64,000 bases of DNA, taken from Planctomycetota bacterium (lineage in GTDB: Bacteria > Planctomycetota > UBA1135 > GCA-002748355). The position numbers were made by a program, and so were the translations under genes. The notes below the pieces were generated by a model, which saw only the letters and a program-made list of their open reading frames with translations, did no database searches and had not been told where the DNA came from. The stretch is from the NCBI GenBank assembly GCA_002748355.1, contig PDSF01000033.1:60073-124072 (forward strand). Reading direction: 5' to 3'. Below, piece after piece: positions 55,621 to 64,000 of this stretch; the first letter of the stretch is position 1; each line of letters starts with the position of its first letter.

Positions 55621-57264
55621 TCAGACGGCCGCGACGACGCGCAGCACTTCTTCGATCGAGGTGTGTCCTTCGAGAACCTTGCGGGCGCCGTCCTGGCGGA
55701 GACTGAACATCCCCCCCGAGCGCTGGGCGTATTCGCGAATCTTGAGGGTCGGCTCCTGCCGGAAGCACATTTCCCGAAGCTCATCGTCCATGACCATCAG
55801 CTCGAAAATGCCCCGGCGCCCAAGGTAGCCCGAGGAGCACTTGTCGCAGCCTTTGGCCCGATACACGGCGCCGCTCAGGTCCGCAGGCCCGATTCCGATC
55901 GAGCGCAAGTCGCTGTCCTCGGGAGAATACTCTTCTTTGCAGTGCGGGCAGAGCACGCGAATCAATCGCTGCGCCAGAACCGCCTGAACCGAGGCCGCAA
56001 CGAGGAAGGGCTTCACCCCCATGTCGACAAGCCTGGTCAAAGCGGACGGCGCGTCGTTCGTGTGCAGGGTCGAGAACACCAGGTGGCCAGTCAGCGCGGC
56101 CTGGATCGCGATCTCCGCCGCCTCGCCATCGCGGATCTCACCCACCAGGATGATGTTGGGCGCCTGCCGCAGCATCGCGCGGAGGATCCTCGCAAAATCC
56201 AAACCGATCTGCGACTTGACCTGGCATTGATTGATGCCGCTCAGGTGGTATTCGACAGGATCCTCGGCCGTGATGATTTTGACGTCTGGCCGGTTGAGTT
56301 CCGACAGCGCCGCATAGAGCGTCGTTGTCTTGCCCGAGCCCGTGGGGCCGGTGACCAGGAAGATGCCGTTGGGACGCTTGATGAGGCGCTGAAAGCGTTC
56401 GTAGTCGTCGCCGACAAAGCCCAGCGCTGCCAGGGAGCGCAGGCTCTCTTCGCGATCGAGCAGGCGCATGACGATGGTTTCGCCATGGTTTCCCGGTAAG
56501 ACCGAAGTGCGGATGTCGATCTCGCGTCCAAGCAAACGCATCTGAATGCGGCCGTCCTGCGGCTTGCGGCGCTCGGCAATATCGAGCGAGGCCATCAACT
56601 TGAGACGGGAAGTCAGCGAGGCTTGGAGATTCTTCGGCTGGCGCCCGACCTCGTGCAGCACCCCGTCGATGCGATAGCGCACACGAACGCTGTTCTCGAA
56701 GGGCTCGATATGAATATCCGAGGCCCGCTGCTCGAGCGCAGACTCGATGAGCTTGTGCACCAAACGGATGATCGGGGCGTCGGCGTCCTCCTCGGCTCCG
56801 GCCGCCGCAGCAGCCCCGGCAGTCGGCCCCGCATCGAGCTCGCCGTAGGCTGCACGCAGTGCGCTGTCGAGCGAGCTGGGCGGCGCCAGCGCCGCTCGCA
56901 GCTCGCAGCCGGCCACGAAGCCGAGATTATCCAGGACGAAGATCCGGTCTGGATCATCGATGGCGAGGTAGAGGGCGCCGCCTTTCTGCGCCACCGGCAA
57001 GGCCCGGTTTTCCAGCGCCAGCTCGCTCGGAATCATTTCCAGCAGCTGGCTCGCTATCTTGCGCCCAGCCGGATCGACGAAGGGCATGCTGTGCGACTTG
57101 GCTACCGCGCTGTAGATCGCGGGTTCGGTAAGGAGTCCGAGTTCTCCGATCGCCTTCGCCAGCGAGCAGCGTCGTGAGCGCGAGAACTGCAGGGCCTGGT
57201 CGATCGACGCAAGATCGAGGATCCCCGAGGACTGGAGGTGATTCTGCAGCGCGGAGTCGTTCAA
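55621..57264 (-). CDS. GspE/PilB-type secretion ATPase (first copy)
   Basis: 547 residues. An N-terminal GspE-N domain (residues 1-140, LAKAIGELGLLTEPAIYSAV) is followed by a short Ala/Gly linker and the ATPase: SDIHIEPFENSVRVRYRIDG, RRKPQDGRIQMRL, Walker A at 306-313 (GPTGSGKTTT), EDPVEYHLSGINQCQV, ILVGEIRDGEAAEIA, HLVFSTLHTNDAPSA and the zinc motif CPHCKEEYS...CDKCSSGYLGRR. First gene of the three-gene operon; 13 bp separate it from pilT. The two GspE copies differ in their N-terminal parts and may serve different machines (T2SS and T4P). Confidence 0.92.
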   Translation of the reverse strand: MNDSALQNHLQSSGILDLASIDQALQFSRSRRCSLAKAIGELGLLTEPAIYSAVAKSHSMPFVDPAGRKIASQLLEMIPSELALENRALPVAQKGGALYLAIDDPDRIFVLDNLGFVAGCELRAALAPPSSLDSALRAAYGELDAGPTAGAAAAAGAEEDADAPIIRLVHKLIESALEQRASDIHIEPFENSVRVRYRIDGVLHEVGRQPKNLQASLTSRLKLMASLDIAERRKPQDGRIQMRLLGREIDIRTSVLPGNHGETIVMRLLDREESLRSLAALGFVGDDYERFQRLIKRPNGIFLVTGPTGSGKTTTLYAALSELNRPDVKIITAEDPVEYHLSGINQCQVKSQIGLDFARILRAMLRQAPNIILVGEIRDGEAAEIAIQAALTGHLVFSTLHTNDAPSALTRLVDMGVKPFLVAASVQAVLAQRLIRVLCPHCKEEYSPEDSDLRSIGIGPADLSGAVYRAKGCDKCSSGYLGRRGIFELMVMDDELREMCFRQEPTLKIREYAQRSGGMFSLRQDGARKVLEGHTSIEEVLRVVAAV

Positions 57265-57335
57265 GGCTTCGAGACCGATTCCAAAAGACGCGGGGGGGGC
57301 TTAGCAGGCCCTTGCGATAAGCCTGCTAGACCACA

Positions 57336-58586
57336 CTAGACCAAGCTCGATGCCAGCTGGCCCTGCACGTAGACAGCCTTCGCACGGTTATCGCCAAAGG
57401 AGTAGCCAAAGGCCTCGAACGAGGGCAGCTCAAGAACCACGAAGTCGGCACTCTTTCCAGCGTGCAAAGTTCCGCGCTCCTCTGCCAGCCCCATGGACTC
57501 TGCAGCGTTGCGAGTAATGGCATTGAGACACTCGGCCGGCGTCATCCCGTAGTTGAGGCGGGCAAGGGTCACGATCATCGGCAAGCTCTGGGTGTGGCAG
57601 CTGCCCGGGTTGAAGTCCGTCGCCAGCGCCACTTTGGCCCCGGCCTCGATCAGGCGCCGGGCAGGCGCATAGCGGTTCTTGCCCAAGAAGAACGAGGTCC
57701 CCGGCAAGAGCACCGCAGTGGTCTCGCTGCCGCCGAGCGCTTCGATCCCCGAATCGGAGACGAAGAGCAGGTGGTCGGCCGAGTCCGCTCCAAGCTCGAC
57801 AGCGAGCTCCGCGCCACCGAGCGGCGCCAGCTCGTCGACGTGGGCCCGGACCCGATAGCCAAGCTCCTTGGCCCGGCTGAGGATCCTCCGCCCTTGCTCG
57901 ACAGTGAAGACATGGTCCTCGACAAAGACGTCGCAGGCGTCCGAATAGGGCCTAGCCGCAGGGAGCATCTCCTCGACCAGCAGATCGACGTATTCATCTG
58001 GGCGATCGCGATACTCGGGCCCGATCTCGTGCGCTCCGAGGAAGGTTCGATGCAAGCGCATCGGCACCGATTCGGCTGCACGCTCAATCGCGCGCAGACT
58101 CTTGAGCTCAGACTCGAGCTCCAGCCCGTAGCCGCTCTTCGCCTCGAGCGCGACCGTCCCCAGAGCCAGAAAGCGCTGCAGGCGTTCGCGCACCAGCTCC
58201 ACAAGAGCATCCTCATCAATCTCACGCAGCGTGCGCACCGAGGAGAGGATTCCCCCACCGGCCTTGCTGATCTCGACGTAATCGGCTCCGGCGCAGCGCA
58301 TGCCGAACTCCTTCTCCCGCGTGGCAGCGAAAGCCGGATGCGTATGCGCGTCGACGAAGGCCGGGACCACCACAGGCGCTTGCAGATCGACTGGTTGGGC
58401 ATCGGCATAGGCCGCCTCCAAATCGCTGCGAGTTCCGGTCGCCAGAACCTTGCCGTCTTGGACAGCGATCGCAGCATCTGGGATCGGCTCGGCACGGCCC
58501 AAGGCTTCGCCACGGACAGCCCCTACGGGGCCATCGCTCAGGGGGACGAGTTCACGAATACCAACAAAGAGGGTCACAGGGCTCAT
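57336..58586 (-). CDS. hutI: Imidazolonepropionase
   Basis: Hydrolyses imidazolone-5-propionate to N-formimino-glutamate in histidine degradation. 416 residues of the amidohydrolase fold: the metal motif DAHTHPAFAATREKEFGMR (His-x-His), EAKSGYGLE (Lys-Ser-Gly-Tyr-Gly), FLGAHEIGPEYRDRPDEYVD, RVRAHVDELAPLGG (metal His), TAVLLPGTSFFL and ATDFNPGSCHTQS (catalytic Asp). No other hut genes are in the window; the gene lies alone between the secretion ATPases and a sigma factor. Confidence 0.93.
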   Translation of the reverse strand: MSPVTLFVGIRELVPLSDGPVGAVRGEALGRAEPIPDAAIAVQDGKVLATGTRSDLEAAYADAQPVDLQAPVVVPAFVDAHTHPAFAATREKEFGMRCAGADYVEISKAGGGILSSVRTLREIDEDALVELVRERLQRFLALGTVALEAKSGYGLELESELKSLRAIERAAESVPMRLHRTFLGAHEIGPEYRDRPDEYVDLLVEEMLPAARPYSDACDVFVEDHVFTVEQGRRILSRAKELGYRVRAHVDELAPLGGAELAVELGADSADHLLFVSDSGIEALGGSETTAVLLPGTSFFLGKNRYAPARRLIEAGAKVALATDFNPGSCHTQSLPMIVTLARLNYGMTPAECLNAITRNAAESMGLAEERGTLHAGKSADFVVLELPSFEAFGYSFGDNRAKAVYVQGQLASSLV

Positions 58587-58652
58587 GGCCCCGTTCTACG
58601 GCCAGCAAGCCTCTGGCAACAGAGTGCAAAAGCCTCAAGCCCTCACGGCCGG

Positions 58653-59351
58653 CTAGCAGGCCGCCGCCCGTTCCATCAGCTGCAGGATGCGCCGCCGCCC
58701 ACGAAACACGACCATCTTGACCGCCCCGCTCCGCATCCCCATGCGTTCGGCGAGCTCGCGATACCTGAGCCCCTCGACTTCGACGGCGTGCAGGATGCGC
58801 CGCTGCAACTCGGTCAGCTGGGCGTAGGCCGCGACGTACACCCGCAACCAGAGCGAGAAGTTGCGCCGGAGCAACTGACGTTCCTCGCACTCCTCAAGGC
58901 GCAGCATTGGGTCCGCACGCTGGGGGCTGACGAAGGCTGCCGCGCCCCCACAGTCTTCGAGCGAGAGGGTCGGCCGACAGCTCTGCGTGCGCATATGGCG
59001 CAGGACGACATTGCGCACGATGCGTGCGGACCAGGTCGCAAACGCATGCGGCACGCTCGGTTGGAAGGTATGCCCGTAACGAAAAATGTTGAACAGAGTG
59101 TCCTGAACGACCTCACTCTCGTCCGTGATCCGCTCTAGCCGGGCGAGCTCGAAGGATGCCCGCCGCCACAAAAACGGCTGCGCAAGTTCAGCAAGTTCGT
59201 TGAAAAGCCTCTGCTGCCGCGTCTCGACAAAGTCCTTCAGCAAGTCCGTGCAGCGCCTCAAATCGACTTCTGCCTGGCTCTGCGTCGTGGCGTGGCTCGT
59301 CAGCGGCGAATGAGACAGGGTGGGCTCCAGCATCCTCATGCCCGTCCTCAT
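58653..59351 (-). CDS. ECF-type RNA polymerase sigma factor
   Basis: 232 residues. Region 2 is recognisable in VVQDTLFNIFRYGHTFQPSVPHAFATWSARIVRNVVLRHMR, and region 4 in LQRRILHAVEVEGLRYRELAERMGMRSGAVKMVVFRGRRRILQLM, with the helix-turn-helix ELAERMGMRSGAVKM. The N-terminus is longer than usual; Met5 at 59339 has gagga upstream and may be the real start. No anti-sigma gene is adjacent; the zinc-finger anti-sigma at 16998-17855 is far away. It lies divergent from the diguanylate cyclase. Confidence 0.82.
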   Translation of the reverse strand: MRTGMRMLEPTLSHSPLTSHATTQSQAEVDLRRCTDLLKDFVETRQQRLFNELAELAQPFLWRRASFELARLERITDESEVVQDTLFNIFRYGHTFQPSVPHAFATWSARIVRNVVLRHMRTQSCRPTLSLEDCGGAAAFVSPQRADPMLRLEECEERQLLRRNFSLWLRVYVAAYAQLTELQRRILHAVEVEGLRYRELAERMGMRSGAVKMVVFRGRRRILQLMERAAAC

Positions 59352-59635
59352 GCAGGAAGCCTGCCAGGGCGGTCACAGCCCTCGACATTTCCGAAGAGGC
59401 CCGGCTAAGCCCCTTCAGGAAAAGAAGATGTATTTTGATCGCATCGGACGCTCGCCCAAGACGAGAACAAGCCGCTGTGCGAAGTGAAACACGCGCCGTG
59501 CGCAGCCATGCGATCGAGAACTCCCGCTCAGAGCTGATTCGGCGGAACTCGGCAAAGCGGCGGTCAAAGCACTCAAGCAAAGATGCTCCTCCATCTCGCT
59601 CAATTCGCTTCGGTATGAAGTCGAAAGAGAGCGAG

Positions 59636-61480
59636 ATGCAACTCCCTTGGAGCAAGGGCTTGGAAAGGCACGAGATAGAGCTAGATCCGCTTGGACGCAT
59701 CCCTTCTGCGAGCAGCCTGACCTGGGTCACCGGTGGCCCCAGGCCCCCGTTCCAGGATCCCAGCCTGATCCGCGCCCTGCTCCGCATGGACCCCATCCTT
59801 TACCTGCGCTGCTTACGCCTCTGGAGTGCCCACACCCGTTCCGAGCCGGAAGCCGAAGCGCCCCTCCCCGAGACCCTGCTCGAAGAGATCGGCAGTGGGC
59901 CGGTGGCACGCATGCTCAGCATCCCCGCCCGGCCCAAACGCTCGCCGAAGGCCCTCTTCGATCTCTGGTGGAGGTCCATCGCCAGCGCCAGCGCCGCGGC
60001 CAGCCTCGCCCAGTTCGCAAGCAACGACACAAAGGCGAACCCAAACCAAGTCTTCCTCCACGCCTTGCTGCACAACCTCGGCCGATGGAGCCAGGTGGCC
60101 TGCGAAACGGGCCTGGACCAGCAAGCGATGGTCGGCCCCCTGTCCTGGACCGAAGACTGGAAGATCCCAAGCAGCATCCGCACCTGTTGGCTCGCAAGTG
60201 AGGCCGGCACCAGCAATACCAGCGACTCGCGCGAACTTGTGCGCTTCGTCCTTGCGGGAAGCGCTCTCGCCGAATTGTCACTATCGGGAAGCGCCCCCCC
60301 AAACATCCCGGTGGAGCAGAGGCTGATCGAATCACTCGGCAATGTGGATACCCAGCAACTGCTCAAGGGATTCCCCGACAAGATCGACCGCGTGCTGGCC
60401 CCCGCGCGCTTATCGAGCGTCAAACTCAGCGTGCAGCCACAGCCGGAGGAATACGAACGCTTTCCCGATCCGCGTGGCCAGCCCCCCGCCATCGAACGCG
60501 CGATCGTCGAGCTGCTAGAGCTGAACGACTGCGACTCCCAGCGCCAGCTGCTCGACAACCTGGTGCATGCAGCCGCCTTCTATTTGGGCTTCGATCGGGC
60601 GGTTTTCTTCCAATGGATCGGCAAAGGACGCGAGGGCGTCATCCGAGCCATCTATTCGGCATCCCCAAAGCCCTTGCACTGGCGCAAGGTGCGCCCCAGC
60701 CCCAAAGAAACCGTCGATCTCGGCCGGGCTGCTGGCGGAGGCACCCCGCTCATCCTGCGCCGCAGCGAAGGCCAGCCCGATGGACTCACCGTGCGGCTAG
60801 GCATCGATGAAGCCCTAGTCGTCCCCGTCTCCGGGGCCAAACAGGTTCATGGCTTCCTCCTTCTCGACCAGGCCTACTCGCCTGACCTGCGCATAGACGC
60901 ATCGATCGGCATGCGCGCCCTGGCTCTGGCGGGCGTCGCGGGCCAGAACCTGGGTCACCTCCTGCTGCGGAAACGGCAGGAGCGCACCCTCCGCGATGCA
61001 CATACCGACCACCTCACAGGCCTCTGCAACCGCCGCGCGGCCATGCAGCGCATCTACGAGGAAATCGAAAAAGCCAAGGAAAGCGGCGAGCCCCTCGCGC
61101 TTCTCATGCTCGACCTCGACCACTTCAAAAAGGTCAACGACGTCTATGGCCACCTGACCGGCGACAAGGTGCTGGCCGCCGTCGGGCAAGTCATGCGAAA
61201 TCACATTCGGGAAACCGACCTGGCCGCCCGCATCGGTGGCGAGGAGTTCCTGGTCATCCAACCATCCACGCATCTGGAAGACACTTCGATCGTCGCTGCG
61301 CGAATCGCGGGGGCGGTCGAGCAGCGCAGTGAAGACATGGGGACCCGGGTCACGATGTCGGTCGGCGTAAGCGACCTGCGCAAAGGCGACACCGTCGACT
61401 CACTCATGGCCCGAACCGACCGCGCCCTCTACGCCAGCAAGGAACGGGGGCGCAACCGCTTCTCCATCGATGCCGAGTGA
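59636..61480 (+). CDS. Diguanylate cyclase: HDOD-like, GAF and GGDEF domains
   Basis: 614 residues if Met at 59636 (gaaagagagcg upstream) is used; the frame opens at 59435. An HDOD-like N-terminal part (SLIRALLRMDPILYLRCLRLW, LFDLWWRSIASASAAASLAQ, FLHALLHNLGRWSQV) has HN in place of HD. A GAF domain follows (LDNLVHAAAFYLGFDRAVFFQW, GIDEALVVPVSGAKQVHGFLLLDQ). The C-terminal cyclase has DHLTGLCNRRAAMQRI, LMLDLDHFKKVNDVYGHLTGD and the active-site GGEEF, with the inhibitory I-site RETD five residues before it. It makes c-di-GMP and is probably feedback-inhibited. No PilZ or EAL protein is nearby. Confidence 0.85.
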   Translation: MQLPWSKGLERHEIELDPLGRIPSASSLTWVTGGPRPPFQDPSLIRALLRMDPILYLRCLRLWSAHTRSEPEAEAPLPETLLEEIGSGPVARMLSIPARPKRSPKALFDLWWRSIASASAAASLAQFASNDTKANPNQVFLHALLHNLGRWSQVACETGLDQQAMVGPLSWTEDWKIPSSIRTCWLASEAGTSNTSDSRELVRFVLAGSALAELSLSGSAPPNIPVEQRLIESLGNVDTQQLLKGFPDKIDRVLAPARLSSVKLSVQPQPEEYERFPDPRGQPPAIERAIVELLELNDCDSQRQLLDNLVHAAAFYLGFDRAVFFQWIGKGREGVIRAIYSASPKPLHWRKVRPSPKETVDLGRAAGGGTPLILRRSEGQPDGLTVRLGIDEALVVPVSGAKQVHGFLLLDQAYSPDLRIDASIGMRALALAGVAGQNLGHLLLRKRQERTLRDAHTDHLTGLCNRRAAMQRIYEEIEKAKESGEPLALLMLDLDHFKKVNDVYGHLTGDKVLAAVGQVMRNHIRETDLAARIGGEEFLVIQPSTHLEDTSIVAARIAGAVEQRSEDMGTRVTMSVGVSDLRKGDTVDSLMARTDRALYASKERGRNRFSIDAE

Positions 61481-61619
61481 AGAAAGGAAGAACGAGAGGG
61501 CAGAGACGGCGCCCAGGCCGGAGGCCTGGAGCCCCCAGCTCCCGCTGGAGGGCGCGCTTGCTTGCAGCACAGCGAACCGGGCCCGTATCTTGCCACAACC
61601 GCGAGCAAGCCAGGAGTAG

Positions 61620-63092
61620 ATGGAATTGAGTGACGAAGCCCAGACGGGTGAGCAAGGGCCGGAGCATCCGGCGAACGACGGGGAAGCTAGTCGACCTTTG
61701 CCCTGCTCCCGGGCAGCTCTGCCATCGGGCACCCTCGCCCTGGCGCTGCTCGCCTCAAACCCCTCGCTGCTGGCTGCCGCCGAAAGCCCTTGGGCCGAAC
61801 TGCTCTTCCTCGGCGGCCTCCTGCTTGCGCTCTTCTGTGGCATCGCTGCGCACGCGCTGCTGCAGTTCTCACCAGCGCGCCTACTCCAGCGACTCGAGAA
61901 GCGCTTCGCGGATCAGGAGGATGGCGAAGCTCGACTCGAGCAAATCGAAGAGGAGCTCGACCGCGCCAAGGAATACACGCCTTCGCTCTGGCTCCTGCAG
62001 CTCGCAGGGCTCAGCGCCTCGCTCTACAGCATCCTCTCCCACGATGACCACCCTCTGTGGTTCAGTGGCAGCTTGGGAATCGTCCTGCTCTTCCTGCTGG
62101 CGGTGCTGGTCACAGCCTACATTCCCGACCGCCTGGCCAAGACGCGAGCCGAACCCATCGTCTGGGGCCTATTGGCAACCATTCGCACCCTGCACTGGAT
62201 CACCTGGCCAGTGACCAAGCCGCTGCACCTCATCGCCCTCTTCGTGGTGAGGAACCTCCTTGGGCTACGCAGCCAGGACGAAAACGGCGCCGAAGGTGAA
62301 GACCTCGCTGACGAGATTCGCGCCGCGGTCGAAGACAAGGACGAGAACGAATCTCTCGCCGACGAAGCCAAGGACTGGATCGAGAACATCGTCGACTTCA
62401 AGGACGAGGATGTCGCTGGCGTCATGACCCCGCGCACCGACATCGTCGCCATCGACGCCGAGAAGAACTTCCGCGAAGCCGTGCGCCAGGCGGTCGACGC
62501 CGGGCACTCGCGCCTTCCCGTCTTCGAAGAGACTCTCGACAAGATCGTCGGCATCTTCTACCTGCGAGACGCGATCAAGGTCATGGCGACCGAGGACGCC
62601 AGCCGCATGACCGAGCCGGTCACTCAGCACGTGCGCGAGGCTTACTTCGTCCCCGAGAGCAAGGCGATCGGCGACCTGTTCCGGGAGTTCAAGTCGCGCC
62701 GCTTGCACATCGCGATTGTCGTCGATGAGTATGGAGGAACCTCCGGAGTCGTCTCCCTCGAAGACGTGATCGAAGAAATCGTCGGCGAGATCGTCGACGA
62801 GTTCGACGAAGAAGAAGAGCCGGCACTACATGTCGTCGAAAAGGGCAAGACCCTCGAAGTCGATGCCCGCCTGCACGTCAGCGATTTCAACGAAGAGCTG
62901 AGCGTCGAAGTCCCCGAGTCGGACGACTACGAAACCATCGGCGGCTGGGTCTTCAGCCACCTGGGTCGCATCCCGCAGACGGGGGACAGCTTCGAGACCG
63001 AGCAGCTGGAGATCACCATCCTCGCCGCCGACCCGCGTCGTATCGAACGCTTGCGCGTCAAGGTGCTCGATCGAGAGAAGACGCAGACTTGA
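61620..63092 (+). CDS. CNNM/CBS domain membrane protein (CorC/HlyC family)
   Basis: 490 residues. Hydrophobic segments at about 60-82, 123-138, 148-170 and 180-205 match a CNNM-type transmembrane domain, followed by an acidic linker and two CBS domains (VAGVMTPRTDIVAIDAEKNF, HSRLPVFEETLDKIVGIFYLRDAI; AYFVPESKAIGDLFREFKSRRLHIAIVVDEYGGTSGVVSLEDVIEEIVGEI). The final CorC_HlyC transporter-associated domain contains EELSVEVPESDDYETIGGWVF and LGRIPQTGDSF. Members are linked to Mg2+/Co2+ resistance and efflux. In many bacteria this gene lies near recO and era; recO follows here with a TTGA overlap. Confidence 0.87.
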   Translation: MELSDEAQTGEQGPEHPANDGEASRPLPCSRAALPSGTLALALLASNPSLLAAAESPWAELLFLGGLLLALFCGIAAHALLQFSPARLLQRLEKRFADQEDGEARLEQIEEELDRAKEYTPSLWLLQLAGLSASLYSILSHDDHPLWFSGSLGIVLLFLLAVLVTAYIPDRLAKTRAEPIVWGLLATIRTLHWITWPVTKPLHLIALFVVRNLLGLRSQDENGAEGEDLADEIRAAVEDKDENESLADEAKDWIENIVDFKDEDVAGVMTPRTDIVAIDAEKNFREAVRQAVDAGHSRLPVFEETLDKIVGIFYLRDAIKVMATEDASRMTEPVTQHVREAYFVPESKAIGDLFREFKSRRLHIAIVVDEYGGTSGVVSLEDVIEEIVGEIVDEFDEEEEPALHVVEKGKTLEVDARLHVSDFNEELSVEVPESDDYETIGGWVFSHLGRIPQTGDSFETEQLEITILAADPRRIERLRVKVLDREKTQT

Positions 63093-63841
63093 AGCGCACG
63101 CAGCGCACCTGCGGCATCGTCGTCCGCCGCAGCGAATGGAGCGAGAGCAGCCGCATCGTCAGCCTGATCACTCGCGAGCACGGGCGGCTGTCCCTGCTGG
63201 CAAAGGGCGCACAGCGGCCAAAGAGCCCCTTCCTCGGCGCCATCGACCTCTTCCACGTCGTCGAGGCCAGGGTCAAGATCCAAGAGCGCCGCCAGCTGCA
63301 GCTCGTCTACGGCATGAAGGTGCTGCAGGGCAATCGCCCCTTCCGCAAGGACCTGCTGCGCTACCGCCTCGCCTGCCACACCAGTGAGCTGATGCGGCTA
63401 GCGCTGCCGGAAGGACGCCGCGACGACGAACTCTTCGAGCTGTTCTGGCAGGCGCTGCGCTGGTTCGGAGCGGCGCCGCGCCCCAAGCTCCTGACCCTAG
63501 AAACCCTGTTCCGCCTGCGCTTTCTCCAAGCCCTCGGCGCCCTGCCAACCCCAGGACTCTGCCCCCAGAGCGGCAGAGAGCTTCCTCGCACAGGCCAAGT
63601 CCGCTTCGACCCCGAGCATGGCGGCTTCCTCGTCCGCGAGACAGGCCCCGGCCGCCAAGTCCCCGCCCGCCTCCCCTGGCTCGCCGGCGAAATCCTCGCC
63701 CTCGACCCAAGCGAACTCATGCGCCTAGACCCACCAGCAGCCCCCCTGCGCCAGCTACACCGCCTCCTCGTCGAGCTGGTCGAGTGGCAACTGGGAAGCG
63801 CCCCGCTCGCCCCACTACCACCGGAGCTGCACAGGTCCTAG
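63089..63841 (+). CDS. recO: DNA repair protein RecO
   Basis: 250 residues with TTG start overlapping the upstream stop. The N-terminal OB-fold domain is clear: CGIVVRRSEWSESSRIVSLITREHGRLSLLAKGAQRPKSPFLGAIDLFHVVEARV. The helical domain follows (LLRYRLACHTSELMRLAL, FELFWQALRWFG, FRLRFLQALGALP). The zinc-binding cysteines found in many RecO proteins (CxxC..CxxC) are not present: only one Cys remains in GLCPQSGRELP, although FDPEHGGFLV keeps the usual strand. RecO loads RecA onto SSB-coated DNA with RecR. Confidence 0.85.
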   Translation: MKRTQRTCGIVVRRSEWSESSRIVSLITREHGRLSLLAKGAQRPKSPFLGAIDLFHVVEARVKIQERRQLQLVYGMKVLQGNRPFRKDLLRYRLACHTSELMRLALPEGRRDDELFELFWQALRWFGAAPRPKLLTLETLFRLRFLQALGALPTPGLCPQSGRELPRTGQVRFDPEHGGFLVRETGPGRQVPARLPWLAGEILALDPSELMRLDPPAAPLRQLHRLLVELVEWQLGSAPLAPLPPELHRS

Positions 63842-64000
63842 CAGGGAGTTCGCACTCCGCTCAGCGCAGCCAAAGCTTGGCAGCGCCCTGCTCACAGGTG
63901 ACCCTGTACCACTGAGGTCGTCTGATCGGGGCAGTTTGCTACCCTGCTCGGACACCGGCGACCCGGCGGGAGCGACCTACCGCCCCCTGAGCCTCGAGCT

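Noticed and set aside
57462..59138. 558-codon open frame antisense to hutI and the sigma factor
   Set aside because: It spans two convincing minus-strand genes and shows no family motif.
63842..64000. Final 159 bases
   Set aside because: No gene, hairpin or RNA signature could be supported; the next gene may begin beyond the window.

Overview
The window is GC-rich bacterial chromosome, densely coded on both strands, with many 4-base start/stop overlaps (ATGA, GTGA, TTGA) and frequent GTG or TTG starts. Lipobox lipoproteins, a Wzm/Wzt-type exporter, type II secretion/type IV pilus ATPases, a Ser/Thr kinase followed by TPRs, a kinase fused to a sulfatase-modifying-factor domain and a secreted lamin-tail protein together suggest a Gram-negative bacterium of the Planctomycetota type. 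Myxococcota or another large-genome phylum cannot be excluded. No rRNA, tRNA, CRISPR array, prophage or insertion sequence was seen.

Layout. 1-2.2 kb: C-terminal part of a TPR-bearing Ser/Thr kinase cut by the window edge. 2.2-9 kb: P5C dehydrogenase, cardiolipin synthase head-to-head with an EEP nuclease and a PGPGW membrane protein, and a bifunctional aldolase/SDR. 9-17 kb: a DegT aminotransferase, then a tight six-gene operon of two alpha/beta-hydrolase-fold proteins, an asparagine-synthase-type amidotransferase, an acyl carrier protein, a NadE-like ATP-pyrophosphatase and an AMP-forming ligase. This operon is the best candidate for an undescribed pathway; it resembles the exosortase-A-associated gene set, but no exosortase lies in the window. 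17-25.3 kb: an orphan anti-sigma factor, a TfoX-like protein, proline dehydrogenase, a glycosyltransferase, a DUF971 protein, MobA, a lipoprotein, and a TruD/RluA pseudouridine synthase pair.

25.7-45.5 kb: a response regulator with a degenerate HD domain; a GT2 glycosyltransferase with TPRs; an aldehyde dehydrogenase; an Mrp ATPase; a heterodimeric ABC exporter; a minus-strand polysaccharide export operon (methyltransferase/coiled coil, Wzm, sugar O-methyltransferase, Wzt with C-terminal domain) divergent from a two-headed glycosyltransferase; then a CBM9 lipoprotein coupled to a GH130 phosphorylase. 45.5-64 kb: a lipoprotein coupled to a 1411-residue kinase/FGE fusion, a secreted lamin-tail protein, a GspE-PilT-GspE/PilB operon, HutI, an ECF sigma factor, an HDOD-like/GAF/GGDEF diguanylate cyclase, a CNNM/CBS protein and RecO.

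Themes are cell-surface polysaccharide synthesis and export, signalling (kinases, c-di-GMP, sigma/anti-sigma) and amino-acid catabolism (PRODH, P5CDH, HutI). All assignments come from reading the sequence and from remembered family motifs; no database search was run.
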